A stretch of DNA of 53,527 nt, from the NCBI RefSeq assembly GCF_900103535.1, contig NZ_FNHQ01000019.1:1-53527 (forward strand), in the 5' to 3' direction. This document shows, one piece after another, positions 42,847 through 51,976 of the stretch. The stretch comes from Megasphaera paucivorans (GTDB lineage: Bacteria; Bacillota; Negativicutes; Veillonellales; Megasphaeraceae). Within the stretch, counting starts at the first letter, position 1, and the number at the start of each line of letters is the position of its first letter. A model generated the notes under the pieces. It made no database searches, was not told where the DNA came from, and was given only the letters and a program-made list of their open reading frames with translations. A program made the position numbers and the translations under genes.

Positions 42847-42896
42847 GGGAATATGAAATTGGTATTACATAGGCATAGCATGAGGAGGAAACCTAT

Positions 42897-45650
42897 ATGA
42901 TTAAGAAACCACTTATTATTAATGGAATTCAGCGAATTATTCTGGTTGAAGAGACGGAAACACTGGCGGCGGTATTGCGTGAACGATTACTGCTTACAGG
43001 TTGTAAAATCGGTTGTGGGCAGGGGCATTGCGGGGCTTGTAACGTTATTTTAGATGGAAAAGTAACGCGTTCTTGTATCGTCAAAATGAAACGAGTGCCG
43101 GATAATGCTAACATTACAACTATTGAAGGTATCGGGACGGTAAGTCATATGCATCCGCTGCAAGTTGCTTGGATGGCTGTTGGTGCTGCACAGTGCGGCT
43201 TCTGTACACCGGGATTTATTATTAGTGCTAAAGTACTTCTGGATCAAAATAACGATCCCTCTCGGCAGGAGGTCCGTGATTGGTTTGATAAAAATCGTAA
43301 TTTGTGCCGATGTACCGGATATAAGCCGATTATTGATGCGGTTATAGAGGCGGCATCAGTTATACGTGGTGAAAAGACGAAGGAAGATTTAATTTTTAAA
43401 TCGAATGGGGAAAGTATTGTCGGTACAAAATACATCCGTCCGTCAGCTGCTCAAAAAGTAACAGGTACTTGGGACTTTGGCGCTGATGATGCACTTCACA
43501 TGCCGACAGATACATTACGATTAGCTTTAGTGCAGGCAAACGTATCTCATGCGAATATTAAAAATGTAGATACATCATCAGCAGAAACTATGCCTGGTGT
43601 ATTTCAAATTATTACAGCAAAGGATGTACCTGGAAAAAATCGTATTAACGGATTGGTCATGCTGCCATTAAATAATAAAACAGATGGATGGGAACGACCG
43701 ATTCTGTGTGATGAAAAAATTTTCCAGTTTGGTGATGCTATTGCTATTGTAGCTGCTGATACGGAAGCACATGCCAGAGCAGCAGCGGATGCTGTGAAGG
43801 TTGATATTGAAGAATTACCGGCCTATATGAGCGTTCCTGAAGCGATTGCACCGGATGCTATTGAGATTCATCCGGGAATTCCTAATGCATATTATGAAAC
43901 AAATTGCATCAAAGGTCCGGAGTTTGATTGGAATACAGTACCTGATAAAAATATGGTTGAAATCGAAAGTTATTGTTCACGGCAACCACATTTACATTTA
44001 GAACCGGATTGTGGATATGCATATATTGATGAAGACGGCATGCTTGCGATTCACTCTAAATCCATTGGTATTCATCTTCATATGCCAATGATTGCTGATG
44101 GGATTGGCATTTCTATGGATAAACTGCGTATAGTTCAGAATCATACAGGCGGGACTTTTGGATATAAATTTTCGCCGACAAATGAAGCTCTATTGGGTGT
44201 TGCTGCTTTGGTTACCCAGCATCCAGTGTCTCTTGTGTTTAATCAATTTCAAAATATTACCTATACAGGCAAACGTTCACCTGCGTTTCTTCATATTAAA
44301 TTAGCAGCTGATAATACAGGAAAGTTAAAAGCTTTATGGGGAAATAATTATGTGGATCATGGGCCGTATTCTGAATTTGGCGATTTACTGACGCATCGTT
44401 TGAGTCAATTCATCGGAGCTGGATATGGGATTGAGAGTATACGAAATAAAAATACTACTGTTTTTACCAATCATGCGTGGGGATCGGCTTTTAGAGCGTA
44501 TGGGTCTCCGCAGTCTTATATGGGATCGGAAATAGCAATAGACTGTCTGGCAGCTAAAATGGGAATTGATCCGTTTGACATGAGAGAAATGAATTGTTAT
44601 AAATCTTCCGAACATACTACAATTCCAACTGGATATGAGCCAGAGGTATATTGTGAGGAGGAACTTTTTAAAACAGCACGTCCGTTGTATGAAGCTGCTA
44701 AAAAACGGACAGCGGAAAAAAATGCTAAATCTGACGGCATGATAAAGTATGGTATTGGTGTATCTCTCGGGGTGTATGGCTGCGGTCTTGATGGGGTGGA
44801 TAGTTCTAATGCTGAAGCGGAACTTATGCCTGATGGGACGGTAACAATTTATACAGCATGGGAAGATCATGGGCAAGGTGCCGATATGGGAGCTCTCGTT
44901 TCGGCTCATGAAACGCTGCGGCAAGCGGGAATTAAACCGGAAGATGTTCATCTTGTTATGTGTGATACAAAACTTGTTCTGAATGCGGGCCCTGCAGGTG
45001 GATCTCGTTCTCAAGTCATGAGCGGCAATGCCTGTCGACTGGCGGCAGAAAATCTGCTGGCGGCAATGAGAAAGAATGATGGAACCTATCGCTCTTATGA
45101 AGAAATGAAATCGGAAGGAATTGATACAAGGGTAAAAGGAGAATGGGTAGCTACTTTTTGTTCGGCACATCCTGTTGATCAGGCTACGGCGCAAGGAGAA
45201 CCTTTCTCCGTTTATATGTATACGATTTTTTTACCGGAAGTTGCTGTTGATACAGAAACAGGTAAGGTCAAGGTGGAAAAATTTACTTGTGTTGCCGACG
45301 TAGGGACAATTATGAATCAACTGCTTGTAGAGGGGAATTTCTATGGTGGTTTGGTACAGGGTATCGGACTTGCCTTGTCAGAAGATTTTGAAGATTTAAA
45401 AGTTCATACAAGTTTGATTAAATGTGGGATTCCTTATCCAAATGATGTGCCGGATGATATAGAACTTCACTTTAATAAGACATACCGGCCTGAAGGACCG
45501 TATGGTGCGGCTGGTTGCGGCGAAGCGCCTTTAGATGCACCTCATCCAGCAATCCTTAATGCGATTTACAATGCTACTGGAGCACGTATTACCCGGGTTC
45601 CTGCAAAACCCCATGTTGTTTTGGAAGCATTGCGAAAACTGGAAAAATAA
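42897..45650 (+). CDS. mop: Molybdopterin-dependent aldehyde oxidoreductase (Mop type)
   Basis: 917 residues. Residues 1-160 hold two [2Fe-2S] clusters with cysteines at 40, 45, 48, 60 and 100, 103, 137, 139, exactly the numbering known for Desulfovibrio gigas Mop. The rest is the xanthine-oxidase-type molybdenum domain with no FAD domain, as in Mop. Recognisable parts are YIRPSAAQKVTGTWDFGADD, TGGTFGYKFSPTNEALL, GSAFRAYGSPQS and GAAGCGEAPLDAPHP with the catalytic Glu at about 876. It oxidises aldehydes (or hydroxylates a heterocycle) and passes electrons through the iron-sulfur clusters, possibly to the ferredoxin. Its terminator separates it from the following operon. Confidence 0.95.
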   Translation: MIKKPLIINGIQRIILVEETETLAAVLRERLLLTGCKIGCGQGHCGACNVILDGKVTRSCIVKMKRVPDNANITTIEGIGTVSHMHPLQVAWMAVGAAQCGFCTPGFIISAKVLLDQNNDPSRQEVRDWFDKNRNLCRCTGYKPIIDAVIEAASVIRGEKTKEDLIFKSNGESIVGTKYIRPSAAQKVTGTWDFGADDALHMPTDTLRLALVQANVSHANIKNVDTSSAETMPGVFQIITAKDVPGKNRINGLVMLPLNNKTDGWERPILCDEKIFQFGDAIAIVAADTEAHARAAADAVKVDIEELPAYMSVPEAIAPDAIEIHPGIPNAYYETNCIKGPEFDWNTVPDKNMVEIESYCSRQPHLHLEPDCGYAYIDEDGMLAIHSKSIGIHLHMPMIADGIGISMDKLRIVQNHTGGTFGYKFSPTNEALLGVAALVTQHPVSLVFNQFQNITYTGKRSPAFLHIKLAADNTGKLKALWGNNYVDHGPYSEFGDLLTHRLSQFIGAGYGIESIRNKNTTVFTNHAWGSAFRAYGSPQSYMGSEIAIDCLAAKMGIDPFDMREMNCYKSSEHTTIPTGYEPEVYCEEELFKTARPLYEAAKKRTAEKNAKSDGMIKYGIGVSLGVYGCGLDGVDSSNAEAELMPDGTVTIYTAWEDHGQGADMGALVSAHETLRQAGIKPEDVHLVMCDTKLVLNAGPAGGSRSQVMSGNACRLAAENLLAAMRKNDGTYRSYEEMKSEGIDTRVKGEWVATFCSAHPVDQATAQGEPFSVYMYTIFLPEVAVDTETGKVKVEKFTCVADVGTIMNQLLVEGNFYGGLVQGIGLALSEDFEDLKVHTSLIKCGIPYPNDVPDDIELHFNKTYRPEGPYGAAGCGEAPLDAPHPAILNAIYNATGARITRVPAKPHVVLEALRKLEK

Positions 45651-45678
45651 TGCAGAGATAAAGCGTGCATGATACAAT

Positions 45679-45714
45679 ATAGAGAGGCGTATACTGCCTC
45701 TCTATTCTCTTTTT
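45679..45714 (+). terminator. Terminator after mop
   Basis: ATAGAGAGGC pairs perfectly with GCCTCTCTAT around GTATACT, followed by a T-rich tract. Confidence 0.85.
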
Positions 45715-45744
45715 AATCGTAAGCTTAACTTGTGGAGAATCGTT

Positions 45745-48030
45745 ATGACGATAAAAGAACGGTCAACAAAAATATATCGCACAAAGACTATGTTTTCAGA
45801 AGAAGAACTCATAGAAAAAGAACGTGTGTGCATTCATGAAGAACTGCCTTATTGCAGTGCCGCCTGTCCTTTGAAGTTAGATGTGAGAACCTTAGTGGGA
45901 CAAATTGCGGCTGGAGATTTTACGGCGGCGCTGGCAGTATATACAAAAATTACCCCCTTACCGCATATTCTTTCCCAAGGTTGTGAAGCACCTTGTCAGA
46001 AATATTGCAAACTGTACGATATAGGTGAAGGTATTCGTATCACGGCATTAGAACGTACAGCCACCCAGATGGGAGAGATAAATAAAGGATCCGGTATGCT
46101 GCGGATGAAAAAGAAAAAAACGGCAGCTATCTTTGGGGAAGGATTATTTGCTGCTTTTTTTGTTGGCGAAATGGCTAGAAAAATGTATCCCGTAACGGTA
46201 TACAGTAAATATGATAATATGTATGATATGTTAAAAGCGGCAGCACCTTTTGCTGATGAAGAAGGAATCGCTGAGGATGCCGCAGTTATAGCGCATACAA
46301 ATATTATTTTTGTTCATGCCGAGGCACTTACTTCGGAATTCTTTGAACAGGAGCGGCATCATTATGATTTAATTGGAGTGTCTCCTTCTTTTCTCCAAAT
46401 TCTGGGCGGCGAAGTGGATGAAACCGTTATGCTTTGGCATGCCGAAACGGTTATTTCTGCACCCATTGAACAACAAGATGTGATAGAAAACGCGTTTAAT
46501 GCCCGAAAGGCGGCTTTGACAGCAGATCGTCTGGCCCAGAGATTGGCTCCGGAAAACAGCCGCGGAGAGGAAGGCTGCAAAGAAACTCGCTTATATACTA
46601 ATTTAAATGGTATTGCGGCAAGCGCATCTCTTCCTTGCGGCATAGATGGGCGGTACACTCGAGAGAATGCGATTAGCGAGGCAAAACGTTGTATACAGTG
46701 TCATTGTGATGAATGCGTCAGAGGGTGTGTATATTTACAGCATTACAAAAAATATCCTAAAAAACTTACGCGGGAAATCTATAATAATGCCAATATTATT
46801 ATGGGTGATCATATGATGAATAAACCAATTAATTCTTGTTCATTATGTCGGCAGTGTACGGTTACTTGTCCTAATGGATATAATATGGCCGATATTTGCT
46901 TGATTGCACGGCAGAACATGGTGACAACCGGGAAAATGCCGCTGGCACCTCATGAATTTGCTCTTATGGATATGGAATTTTCTAATACAGATGCTTTCTT
47001 GTGCAGGAAACAGGCAGGATATACGCACTGCCGGTATGTTTTTTTCCCGGGATGTCAAACTTCGGCAATTGCACCGGATACTGTATATAAAGCGTATGCT
47101 GATTTGACAAAGCGGCTTACCGGCGGCGTTGCATTGTTATTGGGGTGCTGCGGAGCTATTGCAAAATGGGCTGGGAGAGAATTAATGTATGCTGAAACCG
47201 TACGTATGTTAAATGAACATTTTGCAATATTGGGGCATCCTGTTATTATTGCCGGATGTCCTATGTGTGCAGATATGCTGAGCAAACATAGTCATGAACA
47301 GGTAATTGGCATTTGGGATATATTGGCGGAGATAGGATTTCCCGAAGGTGCGAAAGGTTTGGATTATCCGGTGGCTATGCATGATTCATGCGGAGCTCGC
47401 GGCAATATTCATATGCAGGAGACGATGCGGCTTATAGCGGAAAAATTGGGTTGTGTACTTATAGATACAGAATATTCAGGAGATTATTCACCTTGCTGCG
47501 GATATGGTGGATTAGTCATGTATGCCAACCGTGAAGTAGCACATGAAATGGCCAAAATGTGTGCGGAACGTTCTGACACACCATATATTACCTATTGTAT
47601 GGCTTGTCGTGATCGATTGGCGCGGGAGAATAAAGAATCAAGGCACCTGCTGGAGTTGATATATAATGAAAATGCAGGAGTACCTCCTGATATAAGCGAA
47701 AAAAGATATAACCGGATTCAATTAAAAGAACGGCTGCTGAGAGAAGTGTGGAAGGAGTTGGTAGAACCTGTGGAATATGGATTTAAAGTTATATTTACAC
47801 CGGAAACCCGCCGCATGATGGAGGATCGGATGATATTACGTACGGATGTTATGCAGACATTGCAATATATGCGTGAGACTAAAGAGGCTATTTTAGAAGA
47901 AAAAACAGGATTGCTCGTCACTAGGCATCGAGAGGGAAATGTTACTTTCTGGGTAAAATATGAGCAAAAAGACGATGTATATGTGGTACATTGTGCATAT
48001 AGCCACCGTATGAATATTGTTACAAGATAA
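45745..48030 (+). CDS. Pyridine-nucleotide-disulfide-oxidoreductase-like dicluster protein (DVU_1558-like)
   Basis: 761 residues from ATG 45745 with GGAGAA 5 bases upstream. An N-terminal GltD-like cysteine region (CIHEELPYCSAACPLKLDVRTL, CEAPCQKYC) precedes a degenerate dinucleotide-fold part that has lost the usual G-x-G-x-x-G, and then a ferredoxin-like block (CIQCHCDECVRGC, CSLCRQCTVTC). The C-terminal 320 residues contain two CCG domains as in HdrB/GlpC (FFPGCQTSAIAP, LLGCCGAIAKWAG, HDSCGARG, CCGYGGLVMYANRE). It is probably an electron-transfer or disulfide-type redox partner of Mop. First gene of an eight-gene operon. Confidence 0.85.
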   Translation: MTIKERSTKIYRTKTMFSEEELIEKERVCIHEELPYCSAACPLKLDVRTLVGQIAAGDFTAALAVYTKITPLPHILSQGCEAPCQKYCKLYDIGEGIRITALERTATQMGEINKGSGMLRMKKKKTAAIFGEGLFAAFFVGEMARKMYPVTVYSKYDNMYDMLKAAAPFADEEGIAEDAAVIAHTNIIFVHAEALTSEFFEQERHHYDLIGVSPSFLQILGGEVDETVMLWHAETVISAPIEQQDVIENAFNARKAALTADRLAQRLAPENSRGEEGCKETRLYTNLNGIAASASLPCGIDGRYTRENAISEAKRCIQCHCDECVRGCVYLQHYKKYPKKLTREIYNNANIIMGDHMMNKPINSCSLCRQCTVTCPNGYNMADICLIARQNMVTTGKMPLAPHEFALMDMEFSNTDAFLCRKQAGYTHCRYVFFPGCQTSAIAPDTVYKAYADLTKRLTGGVALLLGCCGAIAKWAGRELMYAETVRMLNEHFAILGHPVIIAGCPMCADMLSKHSHEQVIGIWDILAEIGFPEGAKGLDYPVAMHDSCGARGNIHMQETMRLIAEKLGCVLIDTEYSGDYSPCCGYGGLVMYANREVAHEMAKMCAERSDTPYITYCMACRDRLARENKESRHLLELIYNENAGVPPDISEKRYNRIQLKERLLREVWKELVEPVEYGFKVIFTPETRRMMEDRMILRTDVMQTLQYMRETKEAILEEKTGLLVTRHREGNVTFWVKYEQKDDVYVVHCAYSHRMNIVTR

Positions 48031-48044
48031 TCGGGGGTAAAATT

Positions 48045-48266
48045 ATGACGGCTGATAAGAACTATTATACGATGGATACGCAGGGAAATTTGAAATGTCT
48101 AAAATGCGGGGTGCCATTAGTAAAGGGAAAAGCAAAATTTATGTATTTAGATAACGGATTTCCTGTAGAACTTCCTGTATGTCCTATCTGTGGGTTTGTT
48201 TATGTTCCGGAGGAGCTGGCATTAGGAAAAGTATTGTCAGTGGAAAAGGCGTTGGAGGACAAATGA
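48045..48266 (+). CDS. Small zinc-ribbon redox protein (DVU_1557-like)
   Basis: 73 residues with two CxxC pairs, LKCLKCGVPLVKGKAKFMYL and ELPVCPICGFVYVPE, the spacing of a zinc ribbon or rubredoxin-like metal site. The family of tiny proteins next to mop-type genes is annotated as redox proteins. Its stop overlaps the next ATG (ATGA). A metal-binding or persulfide/metal transfer role is plausible; nothing proves it. Confidence 0.8.
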   Translation: MTADKNYYTMDTQGNLKCLKCGVPLVKGKAKFMYLDNGFPVELPVCPICGFVYVPEELALGKVLSVEKALEDK

Positions 48267-48793
48267 ATAGACATCCTGGCGGTGATGAACATACGAAAGA
48301 GATGTTACGCTTGGCATCCGTTACAGTACCTGCCCGTATTTTGGATATGGGAGCAGGTGATGGACAGACGGTACGATTGCTGCGAGACTTGGGATTTTAT
48401 GTACAGGGCATTGATTTAATAACAAGTACGGATGTAACATGGGGAGATTTTCTTCATACGTCATATGATGCGGAGAGTTTTGATGTTGTTTTGTCGCAAT
48501 GCAGTTTCTTCATTTCAGGCAGAATACAGGAGGCCTTTACAGAAGCATATCGCGTAGTAAAGCCTCATGGTTTTTTGTTATATTCAGATGTAGGGATTAG
48601 GAATAGTCAGAATTTGATAGATAGTGTCGTAAATGTCGGTTTTCACATTATCTGTTTTCAAGATATGACAGAGATATGGCGGCAATATTACGTTGAATGT
48701 TTATGGCGCGGAGAGGATATAAGTAAACTATATTGCCCAATACCTAAAGGAAAATACGGATATTATATGCTGATATGTCGTAAGGAGGGATAA
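48263..48793 (+). CDS. SAM-dependent methyltransferase (DVU_1556-like)
   Basis: 176 residues from ATG 48263; the open frame extends upstream without a ribosome site, whereas GGAGGA precedes this ATG. Motif I is RILDMGAGDGQTVRLLRDLGF, motif II GIDLITSTD, motif IV FDVVLSQCSFF, then the helix-strand PHGFLLYSDVGI. A class I fold of the ubiquinone/menaquinone-methylase type. Translationally coupled to both neighbours, so its substrate is probably made or bound by them. Confidence 0.85.
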   Translation: MNRHPGGDEHTKEMLRLASVTVPARILDMGAGDGQTVRLLRDLGFYVQGIDLITSTDVTWGDFLHTSYDAESFDVVLSQCSFFISGRIQEAFTEAYRVVKPHGFLLYSDVGIRNSQNLIDSVVNVGFHIICFQDMTEIWRQYYVECLWRGEDISKLYCPIPKGKYGYYMLICRKEG

Positions 48794-48794
48794 T

Positions 48795-49220
48795 ATGGAG
48801 TTATTTAGTAGAATATTAGAACTTTCCCGGCAGGGATTTTTCTGTTCGCAAATCATGATGATTTTGGCCTTGGAATCAGAAGGAAAAGAAAACCCTGATT
48901 TAATTCGGGCTATGGGAGGATTGAATGGAGGATTGGGATTTACAGGAGATGTTTGCGGTTGTTTAACAGGGGGGTGTTGTTTCCTTTCTTATTTCTTAAA
49001 CAAAGGGGAAGCAGATGAATTGGAAGACCCTGCGTTAAGAGATGCTATCGCTGATTATATCCGATGGTTTCGTGATATGACGCAATCCGCTTATCATGGG
49101 GATACCTGTTATGATATAACAAAAAATAAGGCTGTAAAACGAATTGAAAATTGCCCGTCCTTGATTGAAGCTGCCATGGAAAAATGTATGGAGCTTCTTG
49201 CTGAAAGAGGTGTTATCTAA
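48795..49220 (+). CDS. C-GCAxxG-C-C family protein (DVU_1555-like)
   Basis: 141 residues. The cysteine pattern is FCSQIMM near residue 18, then MGGLNGGLGFTGDVCGCLTGGCCFLSYF near 46-73 and a later CYDI and CPSL. This is the redox-active C-GCAxxG-C-C family of iron-sulfur or metal-carrying proteins; the usual GCA triplet reads GCL here. AAGGAGG lies 7 bases before the ATG. Its stop overlaps the next start by one base. It may donate electrons or a metal/sulfur atom within the complex. Confidence 0.85.
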   Translation: MELFSRILELSRQGFFCSQIMMILALESEGKENPDLIRAMGGLNGGLGFTGDVCGCLTGGCCFLSYFLNKGEADELEDPALRDAIADYIRWFRDMTQSAYHGDTCYDITKNKAVKRIENCPSLIEAAMEKCMELLAERGVI

Positions 49221-50341
49221 TGCAATCGCTTATTTATATGAATAATGCTGCGACCAGTTGGCCGAAACCGGGTTGTGTTGCTGACGCCGTGTCGGAGGCA
49301 TTATGCGCCCCGCCGGGATCAGCGAATCGCGGCGGTATTGAGGACTTCGATGTGTTTGAGGAAACACGAAAATCTTTGACCCAGTTGATGAAAGGACAAC
49401 ATTATAACCGTATTGCACTGGGAGCTAATTCTACATGGGGACTGAATTTGGCGATACAAGGGTTTCCTCTCAAGACAGGAGACACCGTCGTTACCACAGC
49501 GGCCGAGCATAATAGTGTGCTGCGGCCTTTGTACAAGCTTAGACGGGAGCGGCATATAAAAATTATATGGGTGCCTGTGGATGATGGCGGCCGAGTTTGT
49601 CCCGAATCTTGGGAAAAAGCTTGTTATACATATAAACCAGCATTATGCGTATTGACTCATGCATCTAATGTAACAGGTGCGGTTAACAATATTTGCTTAC
49701 TTACCCATATTGCTAAGCAGGTAAATGCGACGGTGCTGATAGATGCTTCTCAAACGCTGGGGATGGTCCCCGTGCAAATTGATGATTGGAATATTGATAT
49801 GTTAGCTTTTACGGGGCATAAATACCTGCTGGGGCCCCAAGGTACAGGCGGATTATATGTAAAGCCTGGTTTGCATCTGGAACCCTTGTTATGCGGTGGA
49901 ACCGGGATTCAAAGTGATAGGAAAGAGATGCCTCCGGAAATGCCGATTCATCTGGAAGCAGGAACAGGAAATGAACCGGCTTATTATGGGTTATTGGCAG
50001 CTCTTCGCTGGAGTGAGGAAAATCCTGCGGATATAAAACGGATAGAGTTGCTGACAGAGCATTTGAAACAAGGACTTGCCGATACAGGGGCGGCAGTTAT
50101 TGCACCGCAGGGAAAATGTACGCCTGTTGTGAGCTTTGTCATAGAGGGGAAGTCTGCTGCTGAGATAGGGTATATACTGACGGAAAGTTACGATATTGTT
50201 TGCCGCAGCGGTTTACATTGTGCTCCCCGTATTTTTACCGATCTAGGCTGTGATAGTACGGTGCGCTTGAGTCTTTCGCGATTTACTACAGAGGAAGAAA
50301 TTAAAGCAGTGATACAGGCTGTTAGTAGTATCATGAGGTAA
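49220..50341 (+). CDS. Class V aminotransferase / cysteine desulfurase-like protein
   Basis: 373 residues. The PLP site is intact: VLIDASQTLG (Asp175, Gln178) and TGHKYLLGPQGTGGLYV (Lys201). The start MNNAATSWPKP and the late CRSGLHCAPRIF are those of the SufS/CsdA-like desulfurase group, in which the mobile cysteine near the C-terminus carries the persulfide. It probably liberates sulfur from cysteine for the molybdenum enzyme, whose sulfido ligand must be added, or for the neighbouring small cysteine proteins; that link is inference. Confidence 0.88.
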   Translation: MQSLIYMNNAATSWPKPGCVADAVSEALCAPPGSANRGGIEDFDVFEETRKSLTQLMKGQHYNRIALGANSTWGLNLAIQGFPLKTGDTVVTTAAEHNSVLRPLYKLRRERHIKIIWVPVDDGGRVCPESWEKACYTYKPALCVLTHASNVTGAVNNICLLTHIAKQVNATVLIDASQTLGMVPVQIDDWNIDMLAFTGHKYLLGPQGTGGLYVKPGLHLEPLLCGGTGIQSDRKEMPPEMPIHLEAGTGNEPAYYGLLAALRWSEENPADIKRIELLTEHLKQGLADTGAAVIAPQGKCTPVVSFVIEGKSAAEIGYILTESYDIVCRSGLHCAPRIFTDLGCDSTVRLSLSRFTTEEEIKAVIQAVSSIMR

Positions 50342-50346
50342 GTCAC

Positions 50347-50625
50347 ATGGATTTTGAATGCAGAAAAACAGAAAATTGTTTAGCAGATTCTCAGATATAT
50401 GAATACAAGCTGCCTATTACCGTAAGAGAATTCAAAATACATTTGAACGGATGGACTGTAGAAGAAAATCATCGTTACCGCAGACCGATGATGATAGCGA
50501 TGAATAGAGGACTACAAATTAAAGGGATATTAGACAGATATATTATTACTGTAAGGTTTCCTGAAGATACGTATAGTGAAGCAAAAATGTTTTTTGAAGC
50601 GTGGTTAAAAAATGAGGAGAATTGA
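50347..50625 (+). CDS. 92-residue protein of unknown function in the radical-SAM operon
   Basis: ATG 50347, five bases after the desulfurase gene; its stop lies two bases before the next ATG. The sequence MDFECRKTENCLADSQIYEYK starts with two cysteines, continues with VREFKIHLNGWTVEENHRYRRPMMIAMNRGLQIKGIL and ends with VRFPEDTYSEAKMFFEAWLKNEEN. It is charged, soluble and has no familiar motif; it does not look like the DUF3343 selenium/sulfur-carrier family. The tight coupling on both sides makes it a genuine part of the system. Confidence 0.75.
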   Translation: MDFECRKTENCLADSQIYEYKLPITVREFKIHLNGWTVEENHRYRRPMMIAMNRGLQIKGILDRYIITVRFPEDTYSEAKMFFEAWLKNEEN

Positions 50626-50626
50626 C

Positions 50627-51976
50627 ATGACGAAAGACATATCAAGAACTCAAAGTGTTTGTCCTGTCTGTTTGCAAGTTGTTAACGCTAATATTCTTCA
50701 AGGCAAGGATGGAAATATTTATATGCAGAAACGTTGTCCAGAGCATGGCGTATTTACGGTACTGCTTTGGGAAGGAAGCATGGAGGAATATTTGTCTTGG
50801 GGAACATATGCAAATAACGATGATGTTATAACTGCTCCACGACCTGTTGACAAGGGCTGCCCTTATGACTGCGGTTTATGTCAGGGGCATCAATCCAATG
50901 GTTGTTGTGTTTTGCTGGAATTAACTAATCGGTGTAATTTGTCTTGTCCTGTTTGTTTTGCTGATTCCGGTTCGCAGAACGAACATGATATGACACTTCG
51001 GGAAATTAGTGATCAATATGATATGCTTATGGATCGCGGCGGGCCTTTTAACATTCAACTTTCTGGGGGAGAACCTACACTGCGTGATGATTTACCGGAA
51101 ATCATACAATTGGGACGTAAAAAAGGCTTTACATTTTTTCAGCTTAATACGAATGGAATCCGCTTGGCAGAAGAAAAAGAATATGCGCATGCACTGAAAA
51201 CAGCAGGTTTAAGTTGTGTATTTCTGCAGTTTGATGGATTTGCGAATACCACGTTTATGGTGCTCCGCGGCAAACTGCTTTTGGAAATAAAGCAACAGGC
51301 TATCGAACATTGCCGGCAAGCTGGACTGGGTGTTATTTTAGTACCGGTTATTGCACCAGGTATAAATATAAATGAGATAGGAGCATTGCTTCGATTTGCT
51401 GTTAATCAGATGCCTGTTGTCCGAGGTGTTCATTTTCAGCCGGTTAGTTATTTTGGCCGATGTGTTTTAAAAAATTCTGCGTGGCGGATTACCATTCCCC
51501 GTATGCTGCGGGAAATTGAAAAACAAACAAAGGGCTGTATGAAACAATCTGATTTTAGCGGCGGCGGAGCAGAAAATCCTTATTGCTCCTTTCATGCTAG
51601 TTATATGCGGTTCTCTGACCGCAGTTTACAAGCATTATCGCCTCGATATCATCAAGGGTGCTGCATAAAAGCTTCTGAAGCACGTGATTTTGTGGCTAGA
51701 CAATGGAGTGGCAGCAATCTGGAAGATTTGCCGATAGAAAAAAAATGTTGTAAAAATTCATCCATGGAAAATACGGATTCGCTGGATGAATTTTTGGTGC
51801 AAGCTAAGGAAAATACGTTTACTGTGTCGGGAATGTTATTTCAAGATGCTTATAATTTGGATTTGCGTCGATTGCGGCGTTGTTATATTTGTGAAGTGGA
51901 CAGCACATTTGGGATGGTTCCTTTTTGTGCATATAATATAACAGATGGCAAGGGAAAGGCTTTGTATAGAAGATGA
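50627..51976 (+). CDS. Radical SAM protein, TrsS-like (Cys version)
   Basis: 449 residues from ATG 50627 (GAGGAG 7 bases upstream). The cluster motif CNLSCPVC (Cys103, 107, 110) is preceded by a second CPYDCGLC triplet (Cys78, 82, 85) and N-terminal CPVC and CPEHG (residues 12-40). NIQLSGGEPTLRDD is the radical-SAM GGEP motif, and the C-terminal part again has cysteine pairs (CCIKAS, CYICEVDSTFGMVPFCAYNIT). The arrangement is that of TrsS-type radical SAM (seleno)proteins. No in-frame TGA suggests selenocysteine here. The reaction is unknown; a modification of a small cysteine-bearing partner or of Mop is plausible. Confidence 0.85.
   Translation: MTKDISRTQSVCPVCLQVVNANILQGKDGNIYMQKRCPEHGVFTVLLWEGSMEEYLSWGTYANNDDVITAPRPVDKGCPYDCGLCQGHQSNGCCVLLELTNRCNLSCPVCFADSGSQNEHDMTLREISDQYDMLMDRGGPFNIQLSGGEPTLRDDLPEIIQLGRKKGFTFFQLNTNGIRLAEEKEYAHALKTAGLSCVFLQFDGFANTTFMVLRGKLLLEIKQQAIEHCRQAGLGVILVPVIAPGININEIGALLRFAVNQMPVVRGVHFQPVSYFGRCVLKNSAWRITIPRMLREIEKQTKGCMKQSDFSGGGAENPYCSFHASYMRFSDRSLQALSPRYHQGCCIKASEARDFVARQWSGSNLEDLPIEKKCCKNSSMENTDSLDEFLVQAKENTFTVSGMLFQDAYNLDLRRLRRCYICEVDSTFGMVPFCAYNITDGKGKALYRR

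Noticed and set aside
44385-45194. 269-codon minus-strand open frame inside mop
   Set aside because: Arg/Ser/Cys-rich shadow of a well-conserved gene, without start signals or family motifs.
50347-50625. Assigning the 92-residue protein to DUF3343
   Set aside because: The DUF3343 features I remember (early His/Ser motif, CGLAL cysteine) are absent.
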